Positions 12,401 to 23,100 of a stretch of 64,000 nucleotides of DNA are shown here, piece by piece. The stretch is taken from assembly GCF_964355755.1 (NCBI RefSeq), contig NC_092677.1, positions 13,600,601 to 13,664,600 of the forward strand, read 5' to 3'. The notes below the pieces were generated by a model. It was not told where the DNA came from, did not search any database, and saw only the letters and a list, made by a program, of their open reading frames with translations. The translations under genes and the position numbers were made by a program. Each line of letters opens with the position of its first letter. The stretch's first letter is position 1. The stretch is from Antedon mediterranea. Lineage: Eukaryota; Echinodermata; Crinoidea; Comatulida; Antedonidae.

Positions 12401-15400
12401 TAAAGAATAGAAGGGTTAATTGTACAATTGTATTATATCATTATTGGTTAATTTCATTCATATTTGAGAGAGTAAAAATTGCGCTAATTTACCGACCAAC
12501 GCCCATCAAATTCAGTGCATTACAGGGTTTCTGTTTAATAACGTACACAAAATGTTGCTGTGTTGTGTCAGTTCACTGTAGGATTTTCATTTACACTATC
12601 ATTACCTATTGCTTTTTTTTTTTTTTTTTTTAACCATATTTAATGAGGGTGATCCATCCAGCTATTGCTGATCATTAGGGACCCTCAGAGGTTCACAAGA
12701 CAAACATATACACAAGATGCTCTAAACAAAGTCTTATTACAAGTCTTTGGGAGTGGAGAATTTGGTCCTTAGAAAAAATCCTGGACTTGAACCCAGGACC
12801 CTTGGAGTGGTAGCCAAGCATCATAACCACCAAGCCACAGCTCATCCATATCATCATGTGAGCGACCAAGTTGATTATAACAAGGTGGTTGAACTTGTTG
12901 TACGCAGGCCTATACATTATCTACTGTATACACTGCTGAAAAATTTAATTGTTGGATACAAAATTCATGGAAAAGAACCACCCAATATAAATAATTTGCA
13001 CACTGATTATTTTTTCCAATTTCTCTAGCCATCCCATGGCCATAAAAAATGTTTTGCAGCCCAGTTTTCAGAATGTTGATTTTTCCGACAAAGTTTGCTT
13101 TTAAATACCTGTGTATTTCCTCCACTAACATACAGTACTGTTGGATTTTGAGCATTTGTTATGAGGCGTCCCATCTCGATGTCTAACAAGTTTATTAAAG
13201 AATACACTGTATAGGGCTGCTTTACAAATATAGTTCATATATATTATTGCCAAGGAATCATTACTTAGTAATTATCTGTATATTATTCTTCGCAAGGTAA
13301 GGTGAACGCAAAGCCTTACTAGGCAGGCTTATTTACATAAAGAAGGCCTAGCAACCTGATTCTACTGGCAGTGGTTGTTGGCTATATAATATAACAGATA
13401 TCAACTTTTATATCGGTAATACCCCATGAAATGATATTCTGCTCTCGAGAAGATATATTTCCCTCAGCTTCATATATAAAATCTTTAACCAATTCTTATA
13501 ACATATCTATATGTACACCTAAAAGGCCTTCTGAACTAATAGGGGAAAATGAAAATATATAAAAGGATACGTCCAATACAGTGATTAACACCAATTATTG
13601 GTTTATTCCATAGTTGGGCCACAGTTCTTGCAACCAGAGCTACCGACACCAATGGCGCTCCCATACCTGGACCTGTATAAAAAAAAAAAACGAAAAATTA
13701 AATCCTCTTTCAAACAGACAGTGCAATTGAGCACAGAGTAGAGCCTGCCATTATAGACTAAACACACTACATGTTGGTATTTCAACCGCCACTCAGCCTT
13801 ACATTGCACAAAATTCTCAACATCTTTACAAAGATAGTGGAGCTGTAACTTGGTGGTTAATATGCTTGCCTTCTCCAACTCTTTCAACTTCACTCCCTAA
13901 GCCTCAAATGAGACTTGGGTTATAAGAACAATCAATTAGAAAATAGATTATCCATCCTGCAATTGGCGAGTTGGTTTTTAAATTTTAAACAAATACCTTT
14001 TGTGTATGCTATACAGTCAATCTCTCGAGGCGAAATGTTTGCTTCATCTAACGCCCTATAAAAATAAAAATTGAAACTAATGTAACACTCTGACCATCTA
14101 GTCAACAACACATTCTGTTACTCTAGCTATTCAAATTGCTAGTGGTTTCTTCCTGTCGTTAAATACTCTTTATTCCTTTTCCTATAACCCATATCCTTAA
14201 TCAATCACTATTTCCTTATCAAAGAGGTTTCCTTATTTAAATATTTCCTTCAAAGTAAATGCATATTAATACAATTTTTCCATAACATACATTAAATATG
14301 TTTGTACTGGCAAGGAGAAGATGGACATTTAATTTAAGACTTTAATTATACTGTAGTCCCATACTTGATTCTAAAGATTAGTTTACTGTATGTATGAACA
14401 CATAGGTTGTTAAACATAGTATTGTTAAATACATAAACATAACAGATCTGAATACATAGAATATAAATATTAGAAAGATGCAATACTTTTGTAAAACTTC
14501 TAGTACATGAGCTTGATGATGTCTGGCAGTATCCCTTGGTTGAAAACCTACAGTAAGAAGATGAAACAGATTTTAGTAAAACTGTCGAGAATTTATATTA
14601 CAGTGGAGCCTCTATTAATGGGACACCTTTAGGACCCAAACAAAGTGTCACCTTGGTAGGTATCACAAAGGAATTGTTCTTCTGTATTTTCCAATTGTGA
14701 TGGGTGGGAGGGGACTGGTATCATAGGATATTATACTTTGTATCACATGGTGCAGTTATACCACAGGGTGGGATTAAGCCACAGGGTGGGATTAAGCCAC
14801 AGGGTGGGATTAAATCTGTATCAATGATGCATTCTCAGATGAAGCTTGCCTGGAATATGGTGTACCACAGGGGTCAGTAATTGGGCCTGGCCAGTTTTCC
14901 ATTTATACGCTTCCCCTTGGTGACATTATTCGCAAACACAGTCTACATTTCCATTTCTATGCAGATGATACACAGATTTATGTGTCAGTAAATCCAGTGC
15001 AAAGGGATGTTGCTGCAGCAATCAGTAAGATGGAAGCCTGTATAGAAGATGTTCGCAATTGGATGACAACAAATTACCTAAAGTTGAATGATGGAAAGAC
15101 AGAGTTTATTATCGTCGGGTCTAAATGTAACATCTCCAAAATCAACATCACACATATCAGAATCGGAAACTCTAACATCGCTCCCTCATCGGTGGTCCGG
15201 AATCTGGGAATCATGCTGGATAGTAATCTCACTATGGAAGCACAAATAACAACTGTATCCAAAGCAGCATGCATATCGATTAGGAACCTTGGTCGTATTC
15301 GCGGTAATCTTAACAAGAAAACAGCTGAATTGATTGTACACTCATTTGTCACTTCTAAAATTGACATTGGTAATGCCTTGTTGTTTGGCATACCAAAATC

Positions 15401-17383
15401 TCAAATGGATACAACGTTTGCAGCGCTTGCAAAATATGGCAGCTAGAATTGTAACTTATACAAAATCAAACGCTCACATAACTCCTGTCCTGATGGATTT
15501 GCATTGGTTGCCTGTTCAACAACGTATTAAGTACAAACTTGCGTTGTTTGTATTCAAGATCCTAAATGACAGTGCTCCTGCTTATTTATCTGACCTTGTG
15601 GATCTTTACGAATCATCCCGCAGAGGCCTACGATCATTGTCACAAAACCTTCTTCAAGAGCGTAGAGCGAAAAATCAGTGGGGTCAGAGATCTTTTTACG
15701 TTGCGGCCGCAAGTGTATGGAACAGCTTACCAGCAACAGTTAAATGCTCAACTAGTCTAAACAGTTTCAAGACCAACCTAAAGACGTCGCTATTCGCTGA
15801 TGTTCTCGCACGTTGTTAATGCACAAAGCGCCATGAGCGCCACATGGGTGGAGGATACCGGCGTTATATAAGTTTTCATTTATTATTATTAAACCAGAGG
15901 GTGGAATTAAACCAGAGGATGGAGTTAAACCACAGGGTGGGATTAAACTAAAGGGTGGAGTTTTACCACAGGGTGGGATTAAACCAGAGGGTGAAGTTAT
16001 ACCACAGGGTGGGATTAAACCAGAGGGTGGAGTTATACCACAGGGTGGGATTAAACCAGAGGGTGAAGTTATACCACAGGGTGGGATTAAACCACAGGGT
16101 GGAGTTATACCACCGGGTGGGGTTAAACCAGAGGGTGGAGTTATACCACAGGGTGGGATTAAGCCACAGGGTGGGATTAAACCAGAGGGTGGAATTAAAC
16201 CAGAGGATGGAGTTAAACCACAGGGTGGGATTAAACCAAAGGGTGGAGTTTTACCACAGGGTGGGATTAAACCAGAGGGTGGAGTTATACCACAGGTTAA
16301 ACCAGAGGGTGGAGTTATACCACAGGGTGGGATTAAACCAGAGGGTGAAGTTATACCACAGGGTGGGATTAAACCAGAGGGTGGAGTTATACCACAGGGT
16401 GGGATTAAACCAGAGAGTGGAGTTATACCACATGGTGGGATTAAACCAGAGGGTGGAGTTATACCACATGGTGGGATTAAACCAGAGGGTGGAGTTATAC
16501 CACAGGGTGGGATTAAACCAGAGGGTGAAGTTATACCACAGGGTGGGATTAAACCAGAGGGTGGAGTTATACCACAGGGTGGGATTAAACCAGAGAGTGG
16601 AGTTATACCACAGGGTGGGATTAAACCAGAGGGTGAAGTTATACCACAGGGTGGGATTAAACCAGAGGGTGGAGTTATACCACAGGGTGGGATTAAACCA
16701 GAGGGTGAAGTTATACCACAGGGTGGGATTAAACCACAGGGTGGAGTTATACCACAGGGTGGGGTTAAACCAGAGGGTGAAGTTATACCACAGGGCGGGA
16801 TTAAACCACAGGGTGGAGTTAAACCACAGGGTGGAGTTAAACCACAGGGTGGGATTAAACCAGAGGGTGGAGTTATACCAGAGGGTGGGATTAAACCAGA
16901 GGGTGGAGTTATACCACAGGGTGGGATTAAACCAGAGGGTGGAGTTATACCAGAGGGTGGGATTAAACCAGAGGGTGGAGTTATACCAGAGGGTGGGATT
17001 AAACCAGAGGGTGGAGTTATACCAGAGGGTGGGATTAAACCGGAGGGTGGAGTTATACCAGAGGGTGGGATTAAACCAGAGGGTGGAGTTAAACCAGAGG
17101 GTGGAGTTATACCACAGGGTGGGATTAAACCAGAGGGTGGAGTTAAACCAGAGGGTGGGATTAAACCACAGGATAGGATTTCCTTAGGTGACATTTTCAG
17201 TATCATATAACTCTTTCATCTACAATTCATTTAAGTGTAATCATTTTCTGAAATGCACATTGACATACCTTCACCTGGTGGAGTGATATAGGTTACCCTG
17301 GGATTCGACAACACCTCTCCATCACGAATTATCCCGATTCCAAGCTTGTTGGCACTCCCTTCAAACCCAATGACCGTTGGCAT
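9464..17383 (-). CDS. OSGEP: tRNA N6-adenosine threonylcarbamoyltransferase OSGEP/KAE1
   Basis: Catalytic subunit of the KEOPS complex, which transfers threonylcarbamoyl to A37 of ANN-decoding tRNAs to make t6A. Coding exons (minus): 17383-17269, 14547-14487, 14055-13997, 13672-13571, 13182-13109, 12397-12302, 12058-12009, 11706-11628, 11122-11057, 10530-10440, 10216-10141, 9932-9834, 9503-9464. All borders are GT-AG, phases join without a break, and the product is 335 residues, the human length. Visible motifs: start [13 protein letters not shown], metal-binding His109 and His113 in VNHCIGHIEMGR, substrate loop [21 protein letters not shown], and Asp294 in FCIDNGAM; it ends VEVTWRD then TGA. 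The first coding exon has a 3' splice site just before its ATG, so a 5' noncoding exon lies upstream, probably near 19100-19210. Intron 1 carries a large minisatellite and a LINE fragment. Confidence 0.96.
10680..10925 (+). repeat. tRNA-derived SINE, family 1
   Basis: In an OSGEP intron. A-box-like GTGGCAAAGCGGTTAAGAC and B-box-like region before CTCACTCGCTC, then the shared body TCTTCTCGGATAAGGACTAT. Looks derived from a Ser/Leu-type tRNA. Other copies: 21021, 28895 and 37630. Confidence 0.8.
11291..11425. mobile_element. short inverted-repeat element (GGTTCCCACTAG family), degraded
   Basis: Left end ATTCCCACTAGACGCATGAC and right end GCGTTGCGTTCTAGTAGGAA are imperfect reverse complements, with the shared core word AATTTGACCGATCACAAGAG. 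TTAA precedes the left end; the right end has decayed. Confidence 0.65.
11843..11983. mobile_element. MITE with TTAA flanks (GCTCTGTCTACACTATCAAA family)
   Basis: Near-palindromic 133-bp element at 11847-11979 in an OSGEP intron. The ends read GCTCTGTCTACACTATCAAA and its reverse complement, flanked on both sides by TTAA (11843-11846, 11980-11983). No coding capacity. A sister copy is at 51061-51199 and a decayed one at 53568-53705. Confidence 0.85.
12609..12870 (-). repeat. tRNA-derived SINE with poly(A) tail
   Basis: On the minus strand, GCTGTGGCTTGGTGGTTATG (A-box side) is followed by a B-box GGTTCAAGTCC, a body and a poly(A) tail (T run on plus, about 12609-12632). It sits in the OSGEP intron between the exons at 12397-12302 and 13182-13109. 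Related tRNA-like heads occur near 13840 and 36545. Confidence 0.7.
14597..14815. repeat. GGACACC-type dispersed repeat leading into the minisatellite
   Basis: TCTATTAATGGGACACCTTT followed by AAACAAAGTGTCACC matches the repeat family also seen at 21418 and 24130. It runs directly into three units of the 18-bp minisatellite (GGGTGGGATTAAGCCACA) before the LINE insertion. Confidence 0.6.
14816..15893 (+). pseudogene. 5'-truncated LINE (CR1/L2-like) RT fragment inserted in a minisatellite
   Basis: Reads the second half of a non-[14 protein letters not shown], then the catalytic box FYADDTQIY near 14955, then the thumb with [14 protein letters not shown] and [11 protein letters not shown] frameshift near 15405 moves the rest into another frame ([42 protein letters not shown]), ending at a stop near 15818. 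A short 3' UTR ends in ATTATTATT repeats, the tail style of CR1/L2 LINEs. The 5' half is missing. The same minisatellite lies on both sides, so the LINE landed inside it. Confidence 0.85.
15894..17172. repeat. 18-bp minisatellite, about 70 units, in OSGEP intron 1
   Basis: Unit GGGTGGGATTAAACCAGA alternates with GGGTGGAGTTATACCACA, giving a 36-bp higher-order dimer over much of the array. The left part is split off by the LINE at 14816-15893. The unit length is a multiple of three and lacks stops, so long false ORFs appear on both strands; neither is a gene. Confidence 0.95.
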
Positions 17384-17399
17384 GATGATCAGTCTGAAA

Positions 17400-18700
17400 A
17401 CAGTTAAAAATATTAAATATACATACCTAGTTACTATATCATGACCTATGAACTTAAGTTCGGTTGTTTGCACTCACGGTTAAAATCTGGTCATAAAATG
17501 ACCAATAAACATTCCAACCTCCAAGCTTACAATTTGGGGAGGTTTAACATATTTGACGCATTTTGACTTTAAAAAAATACCTCCTGCAATCAGCATTCAA
17601 TGTTTACCAGATGCCCCCTGCATTCTAGCAATTACTGTTTGTATTAAATACAGAAATAACCTTGTGAAAAAAACAGGTTGAAAAATATTTTTATCTGAAA
17701 GATGAAAAATGATGAAAATTTGGGAGTACTGATGAGAACTCAACTTTATGATGTACATATTAATATTCATCAATGCATAAAACCAGGATTGTGTATAGGG
17801 TAGTAGGCAGTTTAAATATAAAATAATAACTAGTGGTATAGGTCACAGTGCATTTCACCTGCCAGTCATTTCGCCCGTCAGTTATGAAGAACAAAGGGAA
17901 AAATATGTCATGTTCATTTCAGCTGCCAACTATATGGCGCATCAATAACCAAAAATAGGATAGCCTACTACTATCTCAAAGAATTACACAAATATTGTGT
18001 AATCGAGGAAACTATCTTGGCAGATAACCTCATATCATCTCATTTTGTGGTGGGGGTATAGGGAGTAACAAATACTCAATGACTATAGACATCGAACTGC
18101 ACGTGTCGCACGCTGACTGAGCCTGGGGATTTCCCTTTTATAACATGACGTGACATTGTGTAATGGTGACGTTTTTTATTCCTAACTAAAAATACACAAG
18201 TGTGTTTAAAGGAAGTAGTGCGAAGCGTAGTCCTATTATGATGTATCCGTCGGCAAAATGAGATCGGTTTATCGAGTACTGTATCGCATCATACTTTTTT
18301 TAACATAAAGATCAAACCTGTCTGTTTGAGTTTACTAGTGCAAGTACCAGCCGCCGATTCCTATTCGGCTTAAATATTAATAAAAATATAACATTTTGGC
18401 ACACATGGAGTGTCATGCATATTCAACACTATTTATAATTCTGCCGTCCTTGTTATATATAGGCCTATTGTGAAAATAAAGTTGGTGAACTTTATAGTCA
18501 TTGATATCTGTTCCTACTCAGACATTTGAAGACATTTTGAAGAAAAATTGATACGTACTATCGGCCTAGCATTCATTGAGATATAAATGTAGGCATGTTA
18601 TAAAATAAAACAAATAATGAATGTTTTGTATTCATTGAATGGTGAAAACTACTACTCTTTTTTCAACATAAAATATTCTGACCTTCCAACTCTAGCCTAG
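17400..18700. other. OSGEP intron 1, unassigned part
   Basis: AT-rich sequence with no ORF or repeat that I can place. It lies between the first coding exon of OSGEP and the GGCCTAG field. Confidence 0.4.
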
Positions 18701-19015
18701 CCTACTCATAAATATTCATTATTTGTATAATCTATATACCAAATACACATACTAGCCTAGCCTAGCTAGGCCAATCTAGGGCTGCTACGCTAGCGGCTAG
18801 GCCTCAGCCTAAAATAAACCTAGCCGAGGCCTAGCTAGGCTAGGCCTAGTTATATACTAGGCCTAGGCTAGCTAGCATCCTACTAGGCCTAGGCTAGCTA
18901 GCATCCTACTTGGCCTAGCTAGGCTAGCCTAGCCCTACTAGGCCTAGGCCTGGCTGGCCCTAGCTAGCTAGGCCTAGGCTAGCTAGGCTAGTTCTAGACT
19001 AGGCTAGTACTGTAT
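18700..19015. repeat. GGCCTAG palindromic field
   Basis: Dense overlapping words CTAGGCCTAG, GCTAGGCTAG and CTAGCTAGGC, all self-complementary or nearly so, without a fixed period. Similar fields are at 19590-20100, 59760-60170 and 62975-63240. Confidence 0.85.
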
Positions 19016-19114
19016 AGTAACTGCAAGCCTTCTTTTCTAACACGGACTAATAATAGTGTAATGTACGTTGTGTGTATTATTAATTATTTTACCTTACAAA
19101 AGAAAATATTAATA

Positions 19115-19300
19115 CTGTAACACGCGCGACAACATACAACAAAATTAACACGACCTACGACCTAATGACATACATACACAGAGTAGCTGCTGCTGCTTAC
19201 CACCAGTTTATATGCTTGAGTGCTCACGAGGTCGGATATGAACGTTTTCGCGCGATTAATCTAGTAGCGCGAAAAGAACTAAATCGACGTCATCGTTATG
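19115..19300. promoter_or_regulatory. probable OSGEP/REC8 divergent promoter core
   Basis: The richest CpG cluster between the two divergent genes. It contains paired E2F-like sites in opposite orientation, TTTTCGCGC at 19245-19253 and GCGCGAAAA at 19267-19275, and a CRE-like CGACGTCATCG near 19285. On the minus strand CTGGTG/GTAAGC near 19200 could be the donor of an OSGEP noncoding exon. Transcription starts are not visible from sequence, so this is inference. Confidence 0.5.
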
Positions 19301-19589
19301 TTAGCTATAATTGGCTAGAATATTTATTTATGAATTTCAGGACATGGGATTGGTCAAAAGTATCATCATTAACATAATTTTAATGACGTTGAATGACGAG
19401 TAGAGCTGAGGAGGGGGTTGCTTATTACTGTTTAAACAGGCAACGACAGAACTTTTTTAGTCAAAGTTTGGTGAGACAGTTTTTTTTATTATTATTATAA
19501 AATTGTAGGCATATTATCATCATTCTATACAGTACTTTAATATCCTCTACTCTACCTAATTAATTAAATATTAGGCCCTACAGACTATT

Positions 19590-20100
19590 AGGCCTAGCCT
19601 AGGCTAGCCTTTTAATTTATTAGGCCTACTAGCCTAGGGCCTACTAGGCCTAGTCCTAGCTAGACTGGCTTAGAGGGCCCCTCTAGCCTACTGTTAGAGC
19701 ATAGAAGTAGCATAGTAGGCTAGGCCTAGCCTATTAGTAGTAGGTTAGGTCTAGGCCCTAGGCTAGGCAGTATTTGCATAATCTTTTATTTTTAGTAAAA
19801 GTTTATTTCATAAATAATGACAGATCAAATCCATCATTGATTGCCATTAAATATTATTCTAAGCTATGCCTAGCCTAGCTAGGCCTATCATAGCCTTAGT
19901 TAGGCTAGGCCTAGCTAGATAGGCTACTGCCAACCTTAGGCTAGCCAAGTATAGGCCTAGACTAGGCCTAAATAAAGATATCAATCCATAAACCTATGTG
20001 GTCTCTAGGCATACCTAGAGGGCCTTATAGTTTATAGTAGTACTAGCCTAGGTATAATACTACTAGGACTAGGCTATATAGTAGTAGCTTACACTAATTT
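19590..20100. repeat. GGCCTAG palindromic field
   Basis: Second dense field of CTAGGCCTAG-type words just upstream of the first REC8 coding exon, interrupted by AT-rich DNA at about 19780-19860. Confidence 0.8.
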
Positions 20101-20185
20101 GATATTTTCTTTATCTATTTCAGAATTGTTGTATTCATACAACTTATACATTTGTAAAAAAGTCATCACCTAAGTTAGCCTAAAC

Positions 20186-23100
20186 ATGTTTTACTCGCAC
20201 AATATCTTGCAAAAAAAAGGAGGAAGATTTGGGAAAATTTGGTAAGAGAGTATGGTGGTAGGAAGAGAGGAGGTATTTTAGTACTAAAGTAGTAGGCCTA
20301 AAACAATATGGGTATGGGTGGAGAATATAATAATAGTACAGTAATAATTATAATACAGGTAATATAATAATGATGTATGTTGTATGCATTAGTCCTATGC
20401 TAAAATATAATCTCATTTTTTTCATTTAGGCTAAATTTTGCCACAAGATTTTGGCAAATAAATTCCATTGTTAATGCAATCCAAGTATACTTTACCCTAG
20501 TTTTCACCAAATTTTATACTCAGGGATCTCTGGCACTATACTTGGTCATATACACTACAATGGATGAGATAAAATACACAATACACACCCTCCTACCCTA
20601 AAGATGTATTTATTTATAGCCGACTTCCAAATTGTCCCTGATCCTGACCCCAATACTCATTTTGCCTACTGTATTTTATTATTGTCATTCCTGATGATGA
20701 TCCACATGTCATTTAATCATGACTGTGTTTTATCCTATTGTAATCCGTGCATTAATTAGTTTTATTGTTAATGTTATTCCTGTCATTTTTGCTTTGCCAT
20801 ATTAGGATTGCTGCGACCAGATCATCAAAGCTCACGAAGCGCGAGTATGTGACGATCAACGTAGCTAATACCTGGTAACTCTTCATTTTAATACTCAATT
20901 CATTTTGTAGTGAAATAAACTAGGTAACAAATATCGGACCCTAATTAGAAATTGATTACTGGCCGGGAAAATAGATGGGCTAAGCTATTGGCTCTTTCTC
21001 CAAGCAGCATTTAACATGTTGAGCGAGTGAGTGGCCGAGCGGTTAAGACAGTGGAACCGTAATTACGTAGCCATAACATCGGCAAGGGTTCGAGGCTCAC
21101 TCGCTCCATGGTTCTGGTGGTAGAACGAGTCTTCTCGGATAAGGACTATAAACCGTAGGTCCAGTGTACACATAGCTCATGCACACTTTAAAGAACCTAG
21201 TACATCTTTCGAGACGAGTAGGGGGTTACCCCGGTGTACTAGTCCACACAAACACAGTCACTGTCACACGCAGCCACTGTGCCTATTAAACTAACTCACT
21301 CGCACCACAACCCACCAAAGTGCTATAGTCTACAAGTTTGAAGTTTGCACTAAATTGGAAGAAGAAGAAGAAGATGTTTATTACTGCATTGTACTCTGAA
21401 AATGAATACAGTAGAAGCCCTATATAAAGAGGACACCTTTGAGACCCAACAAAGTGTCCCCTTAATAGGGGTAGGTGTCCACTTAATTGCAATTGCTGCA
21501 GTATTAAAACATTTTACCTCATAAGTTTCACGGTACGTGTACTCTTAATAAGGGTGTCCTGAATAGGTGTTGTCCCCTTGACAGGAGTTGTCCTGTGAAT
21601 AGGGGTTGTCCCCTGAACAGGGTTCGTCCTGTGAACAGGGGTTTTCCTGTGAATAGGGGTTGTCCCTTGAATAGGGGTATCCCAAAGGAGGGGTGGAAGG
21701 TAAGGAAGATTATGAATATTACAGTTCCTATGACAATATAAAAATATACAATGTATTCTTCTCCTTTTTTTCAGTCAAGATATTATCAATTGCCTCCAGC
21801 TACAAGTTGAACCACGCCTTTCCCTTTACCTGTCATCGCAGCTTATGTTTGGTGTTGTTAGAGTATTTTATAAACAATGCGAATACCTTACCAGTAAGTG
21901 TAGTATACAATTGATAAAATATGAAACAAAATTATTAACCTAGTTATTAAGGATGCTTTTGATTTCAACAAACTAAGGCATAGGAATTATGTAAATTTTG
22001 CATTACGACATTTTTCGTTCAGTTGATTTCCCTTTTCCACGATGACAATACACCCAAATAAAGGTCTGTGAAGTAGAACTCAGGTCGTCACCTGGACATA
22101 TCAAACAAATTGGTACAGATAACTGGAAAAAATTGCCAAATCAAACTCGCGGTATGCAAATGGTACCTCCATATGACGTTATGTCTCATGGAAATCTAAA
22201 GCTCTCTATTTTGAGTTAGTTAGATTCGGTGATGCACTGAATGTGTAGAGCATTGTATACCTCTCCCTGGATCCCACCGGAATCATGACTCTCATCTTTA
22301 GTAACACCGGGTTGAAGATGAGCTTAACTTTCTATTAAAATGTAGTCATTATGACGAAATACATTCCAAAGTATATAATAATCTAAAGAGTGTCATAACA
22401 CTAACTACTGATAACAATATAAACTTTTTAAACATAATCGGCTCCACTGAATACGAAGTCATGTTGCCGGCAACCAGATTCGTACAGGACGCGTTTATTC
22501 TACGAATGGAGTTTGGACTATAATTAAAAGTATAATCATAATTGTTTGCCTTTTTTTAGATGAGTTGATATATGTGAACAACCGGATAGGTTCAAGAATA
22601 AATATCGCCGACAGCATAGATATAGGCATCTCAAGGTTAGAAATCATTTTTAATTTATGCAAGGACATGTGGGGCAGTGTGTTAGATGTTGGCTCGCATT
22701 GCTTCTATCCTTAGTCAAGACACTTTATTTAGGTGTACAAATATGTATCTGGTATTAGGTCAAGACACAATGTTGTGCTGATTACTAGCTGCATACGTGT
22801 TTGCTCCAAAAATGACCAGGATAATAATACATACAGCACTTAGTGGTTTTACAACATTAGGTACTTTATAAATCCAGGATTTATTATTATTATAGATTAC
22901 AAATTTGATTTATAAAGTATGCCTCAACAGAGGGTGCATGAGAAGAAAACATACAGACGGCGACAATATGCTATGTACTGTACTGTTTGAAGCAAACCAC
23001 CTCCTACCCAGTCTGTAAATTTCTTCCTTTCCTTTATTATGAATAAACAGGGAAAGGCACACAATTCCTGAAGGTAGCAGGGATCAAACATTCGGAAATT

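Noticed and set aside
14982-15819. Functional reverse transcriptase gene
   Set aside because: The RT is 5'-truncated and frameshifted near 15405.
15767-17206. 479-codon minus ORF and 410-codon plus ORF
   Set aside because: Both are products of an 18-bp tandem repeat with no stops; they lie in OSGEP intron 1, lack homology and are open on both strands.
21021-21100. tRNA gene (A and B boxes)
   Set aside because: The cloverleaf cannot be completed and the same head with a long body recurs at four places; it is a SINE.
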